Shown here: positions 44,354 through 54,400 of the stretch, piece by piece
Layout of the letters: every line of letters starts with the position of its first letter
Numbering within the stretch: the stretch's first letter is position 1
DNA from: DFXE01 sp032054765
GTDB lineage: Bacteria > Bacteroidota > Bacteroidia > Bacteroidales > Tannerellaceae
Assembly: GCA_032054765.1 (NCBI GenBank)
Contig: DAMBSC010000020.1
Coordinates: 1-64,000, forward strand
Direction of reading: 5' to 3'
Length of the DNA: 64,000 nucleotides
Translations under genes and position numbers: made by a program
Notes under the pieces: model-generated
Told to the model about the DNA's origin: nothing
What the model saw: only the letters and a program-made list of their open reading frames with translations
Databases searched by the model: none

Positions 44354-46975
44354 CTATTTCTTCAAAGCAGCAATAGCTTCTTCAAGACTTTTGATCTTGC
44401 TTTCAGCATCTGCCTGTTTCTTTTTTTCCATATCAATTACTTTCGCAGGAGCCTTACTGACAAAGCTTTCATTACTAAGTTTCTTTTGAACTGACTGCAA
44501 AAAACCTTGTTGATAGATGAGCTCTTCATTCAATTTCGCCAGTTCTTCTTCTACATCAATCATTGCACCTAACGGTACGGCATATTCTGTTGTTCGCACC
44601 AGGAAGGAAACCGAACCTGCGGCCTTTTCTTCCGTTTTAGTGATAGACGAAAGATTACACATTTTACTTATAACCGGGTTGAATGAATCGTTATGTTCAC
44701 CCAATACCTGTAATTCGAGAACTTCCTTATTGGGAATATTCTTTTGCAAACGTATCGTACGCACACCGCCGATGATCTCTTTCACCATTTCAAAGGTACT
44801 CATAAAATCATGATCTATCGCATCCGGTTTAGGCATAAGAGAAACCATAATACTTTCACCGTCTTTTCGTGTTTCAAGCGCCTGCCATAATTCTTCGGTG
44901 ATAAACGGCATAAAGGGATGCAACAAGCGAAGTAACGAATCGAAGAAACCCAACGTTGCCTGATAGGTAGTTTTATCAATTGGCTGTTCAAACCCCGGTT
45001 TGATGATTTCAAGATACCAGGAAGAGAACTCATCCCAAAACAGTTTATAGGCCGACATCAAGGCTTCACTCAAACGGTACTTACCGAACAAATCATCCAT
45101 TTCTGCCAATGTTTTGTCCAGTTGCATTTTAAACCACTTAATAGCCGTAGCGGAAGCCTCCGGTTGGGGAATGGTGTCGTCCACCTTCCATCCTTTTACC
45201 AGGCGGAAAGCATTCCATATCTTATTATTGAAGTTACGGCCTTGTTCACATAAGGCCTCATCAAATGGCAGATCGTTTCCTGCGGGAGAAGTGAGCAACA
45301 TACCCATTCGCACGCCGTCCGCACCGTATTTATCCATTAACTCGATAGGATCGGGAGAGTTTCCCAATGATTTGGACATCTTACGACCGATCTTATCACG
45401 AACGATACCTGTAAAATAAACATTATAGAAACAAGGTTTATCCCGATATTCATAACCCGACATAATCATACGGGCAACCCAGAAGAATATAATCTCAGGA
45501 GCTGTTACCAGATCATTCGTCGGATAATAATAATTGATATCCTTATTATCCGGATAGTTAATACCGTCGAATACCGAAATCGGCCAGAGCCAGGAAGAGA
45601 ACCAGGTATCCAGACAGTCTTCATCTTGTCTTAGATCGCTCATTTGCAGATTATCATCTCCTGTTTCTTTTCGAGCCAGAAGAAGGGCTTCGTCGGCAGT
45701 TTCGGCCACAACAAAGCCACCTTTAGGTAAATAGTAAGCCGGAATCTGATGTCCCCACCATAACTGGCGGCTGATATTCCAATCCTTAATATTCTCCATC
45801 CAATGACGATACATATTCTTAAACTTAGCCGGGTGAAACTTGATCGTATCATTTTCTACCGCTTCAAGAGCCGGCTTGGCAAGACCTTCCATTTTAAGGA
45901 ACCACTGCATAGACAGTTTGGGTTCAATCGGGACATCCGTACGTTCGGAATAACCTACACTATTCGTATAAGCTTCCGTTTTTTCCATCAATCCCATATG
46001 CTCTAAATCTATTTCGATCTTTTTACGAACATCAAACCGGTCCATTCCTTCATATTGAAGGCCGTAAGCGTTCAAAGTACCATCATCGTTAAATATATCA
46101 AGCGCTTCCAGATGATACTTTTCACCCAGCATATAGTCGTTTACATCATGAGCGGGAGTCACTTTTAGAAAACCGGTGCCGAACTCCATATCTACATATT
46201 CATCTTCGATAATGGGTACTTCGCGATTAGCTATCGGAACAATCACATGTTTTCCTTTCAGATGTGCCGTCTTCGGATCATTGGGATTGATACATACCGC
46301 CACGTCTCCGAAAATCGTTTCCGGACGAGTAGTAGCAATCACTGCATATCCGTCCTCTTCTACCACTTTATATTTTATATAGTAAAGCTTACCCTGAACT
46401 TCTTTGTGCATAACCTCCTCATCCGAGATAGCCGTCTGCGCTGCCGGATCCCAGTTGACCATACGGATACCGCGATAAATCAACCCTTTCTTATACAGAT
46501 CCACAAAAACTTTAAGTACGCTTTTCGATCTGGGTTCATCCATAGTGAAACAAGTTCTGTCCCAGTCGCAGGAAGCCCCGAGTTTCTTTAATTGTTCCAG
46601 AATAATACCTCCGTGTTTGTGTGTCCATTCCCAGGCATGTTCAAGAAACTCTTCACGTGTAAGATCATTTTTACTGATCCCTTCGGCAGCAAGCTTTGCA
46701 ACAACTTTAGCTTCCGTAGCAATAGAAGCGTGATCAGTTCCCGGGACCCAACACGCATTTTTACCCTGCATACGTGCTCTGCGAACTAATATATCCTGAA
46801 TGGTATTGTTAAGCATGTGTCCCATATGCAGGACGCCCGTGACGTTAGGAGGAGGTATGACAATCGTATAAGGCTCACGATTGTCGGGTACAGATTTAAA
46901 AAATTCTTTTTCTAACCAATACTGATACCATTTCCCCTCTACATCCGCGGGGTTGTACTTACTTGCAATTTCCAT
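44354..46975 (-). CDS. valS: Valyl-tRNA synthetase
   Basis: Class I aminoacyl-tRNA synthetase that charges tRNA-Val and edits threonyl-tRNA-Val. The HIGH-type motif is PPPNVTGVLHMGHMLNN and the KMSKS motif is GRKMSKSLGNSPDP; the editing domain (about 190-340) and a C-terminal coiled-coil tRNA-binding arm (about 805-873) are present. The 873-residue length is typical. Confidence 0.97.
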   Translation of the reverse strand: MEIASKYNPADVEGKWYQYWLEKEFFKSVPDNREPYTIVIPPPNVTGVLHMGHMLNNTIQDILVRRARMQGKNACWVPGTDHASIATEAKVVAKLAAEGISKNDLTREEFLEHAWEWTHKHGGIILEQLKKLGASCDWDRTCFTMDEPRSKSVLKVFVDLYKKGLIYRGIRMVNWDPAAQTAISDEEVMHKEVQGKLYYIKYKVVEEDGYAVIATTRPETIFGDVAVCINPNDPKTAHLKGKHVIVPIANREVPIIEDEYVDMEFGTGFLKVTPAHDVNDYMLGEKYHLEALDIFNDDGTLNAYGLQYEGMDRFDVRKKIEIDLEHMGLMEKTEAYTNSVGYSERTDVPIEPKLSMQWFLKMEGLAKPALEAVENDTIKFHPAKFKNMYRHWMENIKDWNISRQLWWGHQIPAYYLPKGGFVVAETADEALLLARKETGDDNLQMSDLRQDEDCLDTWFSSWLWPISVFDGINYPDNKDINYYYPTNDLVTAPEIIFFWVARMIMSGYEYRDKPCFYNVYFTGIVRDKIGRKMSKSLGNSPDPIELMDKYGADGVRMGMLLTSPAGNDLPFDEALCEQGRNFNNKIWNAFRLVKGWKVDDTIPQPEASATAIKWFKMQLDKTLAEMDDLFGKYRLSEALMSAYKLFWDEFSSWYLEIIKPGFEQPIDKTTYQATLGFFDSLLRLLHPFMPFITEELWQALETRKDGESIMVSLMPKPDAIDHDFMSTFEMVKEIIGGVRTIRLQKNIPNKEVLELQVLGEHNDSFNPVISKMCNLSSITKTEEKAAGSVSFLVRTTEYAVPLGAMIDVEEELAKLNEELIYQQGFLQSVQKKLSNESFVSKAPAKVIDMEKKKQADAESKIKSLEEAIAALKK

Positions 46976-47008
46976 AATTTATTTCTTAAACTTAATCTTA
47001 TAAGAAGA

Positions 47009-47016
47009 CAAAAGTA
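47009..47016 (-). promoter_or_regulatory. -7 promoter box for valS
   Basis: TACTTTTG on the minus strand, 34 bases before the valS start at 46975; exact match to TAnnTTTG. Confidence 0.55.
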
Positions 47017-47180
47017 AGAAAAATATAGAAATGTAAGTGATTTAACAAGGTTTGAATAATATTTACTCTGAAGTATATTTCTTCATATAGTTATGTTTGT
47101 TTAAGGATATAACTATCCATGGAAATAAATACAACTGTATCGGTTAGCAAAGCTTTAAATGTATTTGACTTGAGTTGATA

Positions 47181-47264
47181 TTTTATTTGGAAGGGTCCGG
47201 TTTTAAATCAGACAGGTCTGATTTTTATTTGCACGTTTCCGGTTTTTATTTGGAAGGGTCCGAA
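47181..47264. repeat. Array of four palindrome-like units at exact 21-bp spacing
   Basis: Units begin at 47181, 47202, 47223 and 47244. Units 1 and 4 share TTTTATTTGGAAGGGTCCG; unit 3 is TTTTATTTGCACGTTTCCGG; unit 2 differs in sequence but holds a perfect palindrome, AATCAGACAGGTCTGATT. The period is exact and each core is an inverted repeat around four central bases (TTTGGA-N4-TCCGAA in unit 4). It lies in the valS divergent spacer, about 165 bp beyond the valS -7 box. Confidence 0.85.
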
Positions 47265-47581
47265 TTTTTAACATATTTACTTATTCATAATCAGGTTTTC
47301 TGTTTTATCTGTCATCTGTCACCAACCCCATTCAATCGCTTTCTGCAAGCAGATTTAAAGTGTGAGTGATCCTTTGATTTATCTGTCATCCATCTGTCAT
47401 CCGATCAGTTATGGAAAAAAGACATAGTAAAATCGTACACTTTTAAAAAAAAATGATGTTTTTCTGTAGGCAAACTGAACGTTTTTTTGATTTCAGATTT
47501 TCGTCCTGTCTTTTATAAAATAGACTCAATATCTATCAGTATTTTTTGAATCTTTTGTAGTAATATATTGGAAAAACTTCC
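47265..47581. other. Intergenic region with four ATCTGTCA copies
   Basis: No gene seen. The octamer ATCTGTCA occurs at 47307, 47314, 47381 and 47392 in two pairs. It is not periodic like the neighbouring 21-bp array. Possible binding sites for an unknown regulator. Confidence 0.45.
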
Positions 47582-47589
47582 TATATTTG
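47582..47589 (+). promoter_or_regulatory. -7 promoter box for the mini T9SS-domain gene
   Basis: TATATTTG matches the consensus exactly, 22 bases before the ATG at 47611. Confidence 0.6.
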
Positions 47590-47610
47590 TATTAATTTAG
47601 GACTTGGCAT

Positions 47611-47937
47611 ATGAGATTGCTTTTATCTATATATATTGCGTTTGTTTTGAGTATGTTCTGCTTTGGGGTGTCAAAAGCGCAACAGTCAAGCACATTTGCT
47701 CAGCAGATAACAATCAAAGAGGTGGAAAGCCCTCCTGTAGAGGTTGTGGCTGTAGATAATCGTATCATAGTATCTAATGCCCCTGTAGGGAGTAAACTTG
47801 AAATATATAGCGTAGTCGGTATTAAAGTTGCCGAAATTGAAATGAAAGAGCCATCTGGAGAATATCCTGTTAACATTGCAAAAGGCTATTATATTGTTCG
47901 TATTTCAAATACTGTTCGGAAAGTGGCTATACGCTGA
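47611..47937 (+). CDS. Short secreted protein made almost only of a T9SS-like C-terminal domain
   Basis: A 108-residue protein: signal peptide ending GVSKAQQ, about 30 residues of linker, then NAPVGSKLEIYSVVGIKVAEI, PVNIAKGYYIVRIS and a terminal KVAIR. This is the pattern of the type IX secretion C-terminal sorting domain, a small beta-sandwich normally fused to a large cargo. No cargo domain is present. It could be a decoy, a surface protein in its own right, or a domain reused for another role. It has its own promoter. Confidence 0.72.
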   Translation: MRLLLSIYIAFVLSMFCFGVSKAQQSSTFAQQITIKEVESPPVEVVAVDNRIIVSNAPVGSKLEIYSVVGIKVAEIEMKEPSGEYPVNIAKGYYIVRISNTVRKVAIR

Positions 47938-48147
47938 TAAAAATTCCTTTTTTGTTTATTTTTATTTTTTAGACTTTAATTCAATAGGATTTTGTGTAGA
48001 TAGCTATATGATAGTGGATTACTAATCTGTTTTTGCTTATTGCATAATGCATTTTTAACATATAAAACCTTGGTTTTTTACTTTTATTGTGTAAATATTA
48101 AACTAAAAGATGCGTTATTTGTTATCCTATAAGGAGATGGCATAGAA

Positions 48148-49716
48148 ATGAAGAAGTCGACTATATGGTTATTAGCTATTGTAATGGCTTTCGCTTTTGC
48201 AGGTTTACTTTATTTGCAGATAACTTACATTAGCGAAATGCTTAGAACAAGAAGTGAGCAATTCAATGAAACTGCTAGAAAATGTCTGAGAAATGTGGCT
48301 AAGAATTTAGAATCAGACGAAACTCGTAAATACATAGAAGATGATATTAGTAGAGATCTTGCAATTTATCCATATCAAGGCACTTCTAATTCGCAAAATC
48401 CACTTTTCGAATCTCAAAGTAGCAATGAAGAAAGCTTACACTTCCACATAGAAGGTTCAGACGGTACGATTCAAAGTATCGAAATGTATAGTTTAAGTAA
48501 AACACAAGCACAACCTTTATCACCATTAATTAAAAAACAATCGACAGGAAATATTGTTAGTGCAACACAAGAGCAATTAGATGCTTATAAGCGTCGCTAT
48601 TTTTATAATTCGACTCTGGTAAATGAGGTCATAATAAACATGCTGAAAACTTCAAGTTTGAAACCTATAGAAGAGCGTGTAGATTTCAAGCAATTGAATA
48701 ATTATCTGAAGACGGAATTTATAAACAGCGGATTGAACTTACCTTTTGTTTTTTCTGTTATTAATAAAGATGGAAATGCAGTCTATCAAAGTGGGGAAAT
48801 AATTAAACAACCGATAGCTTCGGATATATTAACGGAAATTTTATTTCCTAATGATCCGCCTTCAAGGCTGAATTATATAAAGGTCTATTTTCCAACAAAG
48901 AGGGATTATATATTTAGTGAAGTATCGTTTATAGTTCCGTCGGTGATCTTTTCCCTCTTGCTAATGGTGACGTTTACGTTTACCTTATATATAGTTTTCC
49001 GTCAGAAGAAATTATCAGAAATGAAGAATGACTTTATCAATAATATGACGCATGAGTTAAAAACTCCGGTTTCGACTATTTCATTAGCGTCACAAATGTT
49101 GAAAGATTCTGATATAACCAAGAGCCCTGATGTATTTAAACATATATCAGGTGTTATTAATGATGAAACGAAACGACTGGGTTTCCTTGTTGAAAAGGTA
49201 TTGCAGATGTCGTTGTTTGAACGACAAAAGGCAGCCCTGAAGCTAAAAGAAGTTGATGCAAATGATATGCTAGCCAATATTGCGAATACTTTTGCGTTAA
49301 AAGTAGAGAAGTATGGAGGTTCGCTTGACATTGATTTACAAGCAGAAGACTCCACAATATATGTAGATGAAATGCATCTTACAAACGTATTGTTTAATTT
49401 AATGGATAATGCAGTTAAATACCGTCGTTCCGAAGTGCCTTTAAAACTTATGGCCCGTACCTGGAACGACAATAGTAAACTGATGATATCCATAGAAGAT
49501 AATGGTATTGGAATTAAGAAAGAATATCATAAAAAGGTATTTGATCGGTTCTTCCGCGTACCAACCGGTAATGTTCATGATGTAAAAGGTTTTGGTTTAG
49601 GTTTAGCTTACGTACGTAAAATAGTAGAAGACCATAACGGAACTATACGTGCAGAGAATGGGGCCGGAAATGTAGGAACGAAATTTATTATTACTTTACC
49701 TCTTATAAAAAGTTAG
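48148..49716 (+). CDS. rprX: Sensor histidine kinase RprX
   Basis: A 522-residue membrane kinase: first helix at about 7-25, a periplasmic sensor region to about 265, second helix (IFSLLLMVTFTFTLYIVF), then the H-box NNMTHELKTPVSTISLASQML, N-box LMDNAVKYRR, G1 DNGIGIKKEY and G2 GFGLGLAYVRK. The opening MKKSTIWLLAIVMAF and the paired regulator two bases downstream match the RprX/RprY system described in Bacteroides fragilis and Porphyromonas gingivalis, where it affects envelope and stress functions. Confidence 0.9.
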   Translation: MKKSTIWLLAIVMAFAFAGLLYLQITYISEMLRTRSEQFNETARKCLRNVAKNLESDETRKYIEDDISRDLAIYPYQGTSNSQNPLFESQSSNEESLHFHIEGSDGTIQSIEMYSLSKTQAQPLSPLIKKQSTGNIVSATQEQLDAYKRRYFYNSTLVNEVIINMLKTSSLKPIEERVDFKQLNNYLKTEFINSGLNLPFVFSVINKDGNAVYQSGEIIKQPIASDILTEILFPNDPPSRLNYIKVYFPTKRDYIFSEVSFIVPSVIFSLLLMVTFTFTLYIVFRQKKLSEMKNDFINNMTHELKTPVSTISLASQMLKDSDITKSPDVFKHISGVINDETKRLGFLVEKVLQMSLFERQKAALKLKEVDANDMLANIANTFALKVEKYGGSLDIDLQAEDSTIYVDEMHLTNVLFNLMDNAVKYRRSEVPLKLMARTWNDNSKLMISIEDNGIGIKKEYHKKVFDRFFRVPTGNVHDVKGFGLGLAYVRKIVEDHNGTIRAENGAGNVGTKFIITLPLIKS

Positions 49717-49718
49717 TC

Positions 49719-50453
49719 ATGGAAGAAAAACTGAGAATTTTATTTTGCGAAGACGATGAGAATTTAGGAATGCTGTTAAGGGAATACCTGCAAGCTAAAG
49801 GTTACATTACGGATTTGTTCTCTGATGGAGAAGCTGGTTACAAAGGATTTACCAAAGGTAAATACGACCTCTGTGTGTTAGATGTTATGATGCCAAAGAA
49901 AGATGGTTTTACTCTTGCCCAGGAAATCCGTTCAATTAATCCGGATATACCAATTATTTTCCTTACTGCAAAAACAATGAAGGAAGATATCCTTGAAGGA
50001 TTTAAGATCGGAGCTGACGATTATCTCACAAAGCCTTTCAGTATGGAAGAATTACTCCTTCGTATAGAAGCTATTCTTCGTCGTGTGAAAGGTAAAAAGC
50101 TTAAAGATATTCCATTCTATAAGTTAGGTAACTTTATGTTTGATACTCAAAAACAAACATTATCTTACGGCGATAAAGTAACCAAACTAACAACTAAGGA
50201 ATGTGAATTGTTGAGTTTGCTATGTGCTCATGCCAATGAAATCCTAGAACGTAATTATGCATTGAAGACCATTTGGGTAGATGATAATTATTTTAATGCA
50301 CGTAGTATGGACGTTTATATTACAAAACTACGTAAATTGTTAAAAGACGATCCAAGCATTGAGATAATCAATATACATGGGAAAGGTTATAAGCTCATCA
50401 CTCCTTCCGGCGAGGAGCAAGTCAGAGGGGATGAGGGTGTACAGGTATTATAA
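49719..50453 (+). CDS. rprY: Response regulator RprY (OmpR family)
   Basis: A 244-residue two-domain regulator. The receiver domain has FCEDDENLG, the phospho-acceptor Asp in CVLDVMMPKKDG and TKPFSMEELL; the C-terminal winged helix ends with RSMDVYITKLRKLLKDDPSIEIINIHGKGYKL. Very close to the RprY pattern (MEEKLRILFCEDDENLGMLL at the start). Co-transcribed with its kinase; ends just before a terminator. Confidence 0.92.
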   Translation: MEEKLRILFCEDDENLGMLLREYLQAKGYITDLFSDGEAGYKGFTKGKYDLCVLDVMMPKKDGFTLAQEIRSINPDIPIIFLTAKTMKEDILEGFKIGADDYLTKPFSMEELLLRIEAILRRVKGKKLKDIPFYKLGNFMFDTQKQTLSYGDKVTKLTTKECELLSLLCAHANEILERNYALKTIWVDDNYFNARSMDVYITKLRKLLKDDPSIEIINIHGKGYKLITPSGEEQVRGDEGVQVL

Positions 50454-50471
50454 AAAAATATCGATAAAAGA

Positions 50472-50506
50472 GGAGGCTGTTTCATTATGAGATAGTCTCC
50501 TTTTTT
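50472..50506 (+). terminator. Rho-independent terminator of rprXY
   Basis: GGAGGCT pairs with AGTCTCC (one mismatch) across a 15-nt loop and is followed by six T. Confidence 0.75.
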
Positions 50507-50548
50507 ATGGCTTAACGTAAATTAAATTGAGTATCCGTTTTTTATTTC

Positions 50549-50556
50549 TATTTTTG
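50549..50556 (+). promoter_or_regulatory. -7 promoter box for the PAP2 phosphatase gene
   Basis: TATTTTTG, exact consensus match, 30 bases before the ATG at 50586. Confidence 0.55.
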
Positions 50557-50585
50557 GCGATCGATAACAAAATCTACCTCCATTT

Positions 50586-51386
50586 ATGAATATATCGTTA
50601 AAAATATTTTATTCCAAAGTATGTCTACTTCTTTTTATTAATATTTCTATAAATGCTCAAACGAACGATTCAGTTTTTGTTGAAAAAACGTCTGCTTTCT
50701 CTTCAATTAAAGAAACGGAGAAAATACCTATTGTCGACTATAAATTTAAACCCACTCAATTAATCTTGCCTGCTTCTTTACTAACTGTAGGAGTACTAGG
50801 TACGGCTATTGACGGTATGGGTGATTTTCATCTTTTTTCACGTAAGGACTCTGTTAAATCTAGTCATAAAGTTGATGATTATTTGGAGTGGGGTTTGCTG
50901 GGATGGGTGTTCCTTTGTGATCTGATAGGAAAAGAGAAACATAGTTTCGTAGATCAGATATTTATTGTCGGAATGTCTGAAGTTTTAAATGCGGGAATAG
51001 TACAGGGGCTTAAACATGTAGTAGATCATAAACGCCCTGATGGGAATCCCCATTCTTTTCCTTCCGGTCATACTGCAAATTCTTTTCTTGGTGCCCATAT
51101 AGCATTCAAGGAATTTAAAGACTCCAGTCCGGTATTGGCTTATTCGGGTTATGCGGTTGCTCTTTTTGTCGCAGGCTCCCGCATTCAGAAAAATCGTCAC
51201 TGGGTAGCCGATGTAGCTGCCGGAGCAGGAATTGGTATATTATCTGTAGAGCTTACTTATCTCATGTATTTCCCTATCCGAAATGCTATAGCTCGCAAAG
51301 TAAACTTAAAAGCTGCAAAGAACTTAGTAGTTGCTCCGGTCTTAAATCAGTATGGGGGAGGAATTTATCTTTCATATCGTTTTTAG
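50586..51386 (+). CDS. PAP2-superfamily membrane phosphatase
   Basis: A 266-residue protein with a signal-like N-terminus (LLFINISINAQ) and hydrophobic helices. The three phosphatase motifs are KHVVDHKRPDG, FPSGHTANSF and GSRIQKNRHWVADV, giving the vanadium-peroxidase-like His-Arg-His site. Substrates in this family are undecaprenyl diphosphate, lipid A phosphate or phosphatidic acid; which one applies cannot be told. It ends 16 bases from the convergent GH92 gene. Confidence 0.88.
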   Translation: MNISLKIFYSKVCLLLFINISINAQTNDSVFVEKTSAFSSIKETEKIPIVDYKFKPTQLILPASLLTVGVLGTAIDGMGDFHLFSRKDSVKSSHKVDDYLEWGLLGWVFLCDLIGKEKHSFVDQIFIVGMSEVLNAGIVQGLKHVVDHKRPDGNPHSFPSGHTANSFLGAHIAFKEFKDSSPVLAYSGYAVALFVAGSRIQKNRHWVADVAAGAGIGILSVELTYLMYFPIRNAIARKVNLKAAKNLVVAPVLNQYGGGIYLSYRF

Positions 51387-51401
51387 TTTTTATTATATTC
51401 T

Positions 51402-54400
51402 TTATTCAACTCCCCATTTTTCATTAGGTTTATTTCCCATTTCCAGGACTAGACTTCCGCCTTTAAGCAGTTCACTTGCTGGGAAGCGGAAGGAGTTTAA
51501 CGGTTTACCGTTTAAGGTGGCGTTCTGAACGTATTTGTTTTGGCGGGAGGCATTCTTTGCTTCGATGATGAATTGTTTACCTCTTCCATATTGTTCGCCA
51601 AGATTGATGATCACCTTTTCATATAGTGGGCTGGCTATTTCATAGTAGGGATTAACGCTACAGCCTCCGTCTATCTGGAATAAACCCAAGGAGGCCATGA
51701 TAAGCCAGGCGCTCATCTGTCCCTGATCTTCATCTCCCAGATATGCGTTTGCCAGACCAGTTCCGTAATATCGCTCAATGATGGATCGGCTCCACTCTTG
51801 TGTCAGCCAGGGTTTGCCTACCCAATTAAACAGAAAGGCAAAATGCATGGATTGTTGATTTCCTTGTACGACCGGATAGTCCCAGTACTGATCGTTGGGA
51901 GCATTGTAGCGCCAGGGGTCACTGGCTGCAAATCCCCATTCCAAACGTTCAATAAACCTCTCTTTACCAATCATATCCGCTAATCCTATAATATCCTGAG
52001 GTACAAAGTAGGTTAACTGCCATGCATTTCCCTCTACATAATGATGATTGGCTCCGGAATGGAAAGGATCAAAATCAGGCATCCAGCTGCCATCGCTGTT
52101 ACGGATATGTGCATAACCGTTTTCCGGATTGATTGCATTTCGCCACCATGTGCCACGATCGGCAAATGTTTTATAATCTTTTTCTTTTCCTAGGGCTTTT
52201 GCAAACTGTGAAACTGTCCAGTCGTCGAAAGCATATTCCAATGTGTTTGAAAATCTTCCTTTATCAGCCGGTACATATTTATACTGTAAATAAGGATTCA
52301 AATCACGGTTCCCGGCATATCCGTCGTAAACCTTTTGGCTTGGAGTTGTCTGCATTTTCTTGGCAGCCTGAAATGCTTTCTCCGGATCATAATCGCGTAT
52401 ACCCATCTGGTAAGCGCCTACTATCAACGGAATTTCATGTTCAGCAACCATCACGGGAATATAATTCATCCCGGCAGGACCTTTCGCCAACCAACCATTG
52501 GCATCATACATGGCGAGTTGCGACTTTACCCATCGGCTACTCCATTCAGGAGTAACCAGATTCCAGAACTGATTCAAATTCCAGAATGTGTTCCAGAAAG
52601 CATCACAACCTAATGCTACATCTTCTGGATTTTCAAACTTACGCAGTTTTTTATCTGTGGATATCCATTCACCATTTATGTCGCTCCATATATTGCGGCT
52701 ACATAACGCGCGATACATGTTGGTATAGAACCGTACTTTCTCCAGACGGTTGTTTGTAGTTATATCAATGCGTTCAAGCAAATCGTTCCATACATCCAAC
52801 TGATTCTTTCGTACGGCTTCAAAATCCCAGTTGAAGGGTTTGGTTATCTCCGTTTCCAAATTCTCTTTTGCATTGGCTATGCTTACTAAAGATATACCTG
52901 TTCTGGCTTGTACTACAGGATGTGTTTTAGCGTCGAATTGTAACCAGATTCCGGCATCTTCGATATTTTTTGCAGCGATATGATCAGTGATTTGCCTCTT
53001 TTCATTTACCCAGCCTCCCATAGATTGTATTGGTTGATCAAAGTCGATAACGAAATGAATTTTATAATCCTGATCGGCATCATGACTCCATACATTCTTT
53101 GATAACTGATGACTTTGACCTTCTATACGGAAATTACTTACTTTTCGTATATTGATCATTTTCAATTGATAATCATATTCGGCGGGGATATGCAGATCTA
53201 CTAATATTCTTGCGCTGTCGCGATCCTTTGGGAAAGTATAGCGTTGGAAGCTAGCCCTAGTTGTAGCTGTCATTTCAGCTAGTATATCATAATCTGCCAG
53301 TTCAACTTTATAGTATCCTAAAGGAGCTTCTTCCGTGGATTTATCTATGCGTGAACGATAACCTGAGTCGGGGTCCATCTCATCTCCGGTAACGGTTACT
53401 AATGGACCATTAGTCGGCATCATACCTAAGCCACCCAATGTCCATTCATGGATATGGCTAAAGCATCCAACGCTTTCAAACGTGGGTTGATATCCGGCTT
53501 GCCAGCCTTTATTCTGATTATCAGGACTAAGCTTTACCATACTGAAAGGCATCCAAGGGCCGGGAGCAATCATCCATCGGGAATGTGCTGTCCCGATACG
53601 GGTATCCACATAGTGAGCTGGAGTTTGTAAGGTTTTGCTAACACGCTCGACCATACCTTTCTGTAAAAGTTTACCATCGGCTAAGATACGGTAAGAACTA
53701 GTCTTATTTGTTCCAACGGCAGGCATTGGAACCTCAAACTGATACCGTGCCGTGTCTATGGTTGCTGAAAATATAGTTTCTTTATCAAGTTCAACAGAAA
53801 TGACCGGATTCTTTTCCAGATGTTCAATATCCACCAAAAGCGGTTGATATCGTTTTCCCTCTTTTTCAATTTCGTAATCAGCAGGAGAAACATTTCTAAT
53901 AAAAGCATTTTCGGGTTTGGTTAATTTTACTCCGGCAGGCCCTGTGAGGCAAATATAGTCGAACATCACCCATGAACCTTCCAGTATTGAAAGTGTAACA
54001 CAGTTACCTCCTTCACGAATAGATTCTGATTTCACGGGGATAATAAGGCGAGGGTTTTTAGCTCCCTGAATATCTCCAATAATGGAAGAGTCATTCCCTC
54101 CTGCAGCTAATTGAAACTTCTCCCATTGTTCATTAATACTTACTTTTAATAGAGGTGGGTTCTTAACCGCATTATCAACTAAGTGAATAACAAGACTCCA
54201 TTCTTCTCCTTTTGTTGGCAGTTTTTCTACCCCAAACAGTATATTAATATCATGCGTTCTCCAACCAGCTGTAGACCATGTTCCACCCCATTGATCAGCA
54301 GGTCCAGGGAGTACATACGGAAAGGATTCCTGCTCTTTATCTTTATTAATAAGAAAATATCTGTCTTCAAAACCGAAATCGTTGGCAAGGAACTCTTTAT

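Noticed and set aside
47175..47369. Frame across the 21-bp array giving a seven-residue repeat (FYLEGSG-like)
   Set aside because: 21 bp is seven codons, so any frame through the array looks repetitive; it begins at TTG, has no promoter of its own and loses the repeat after four units.
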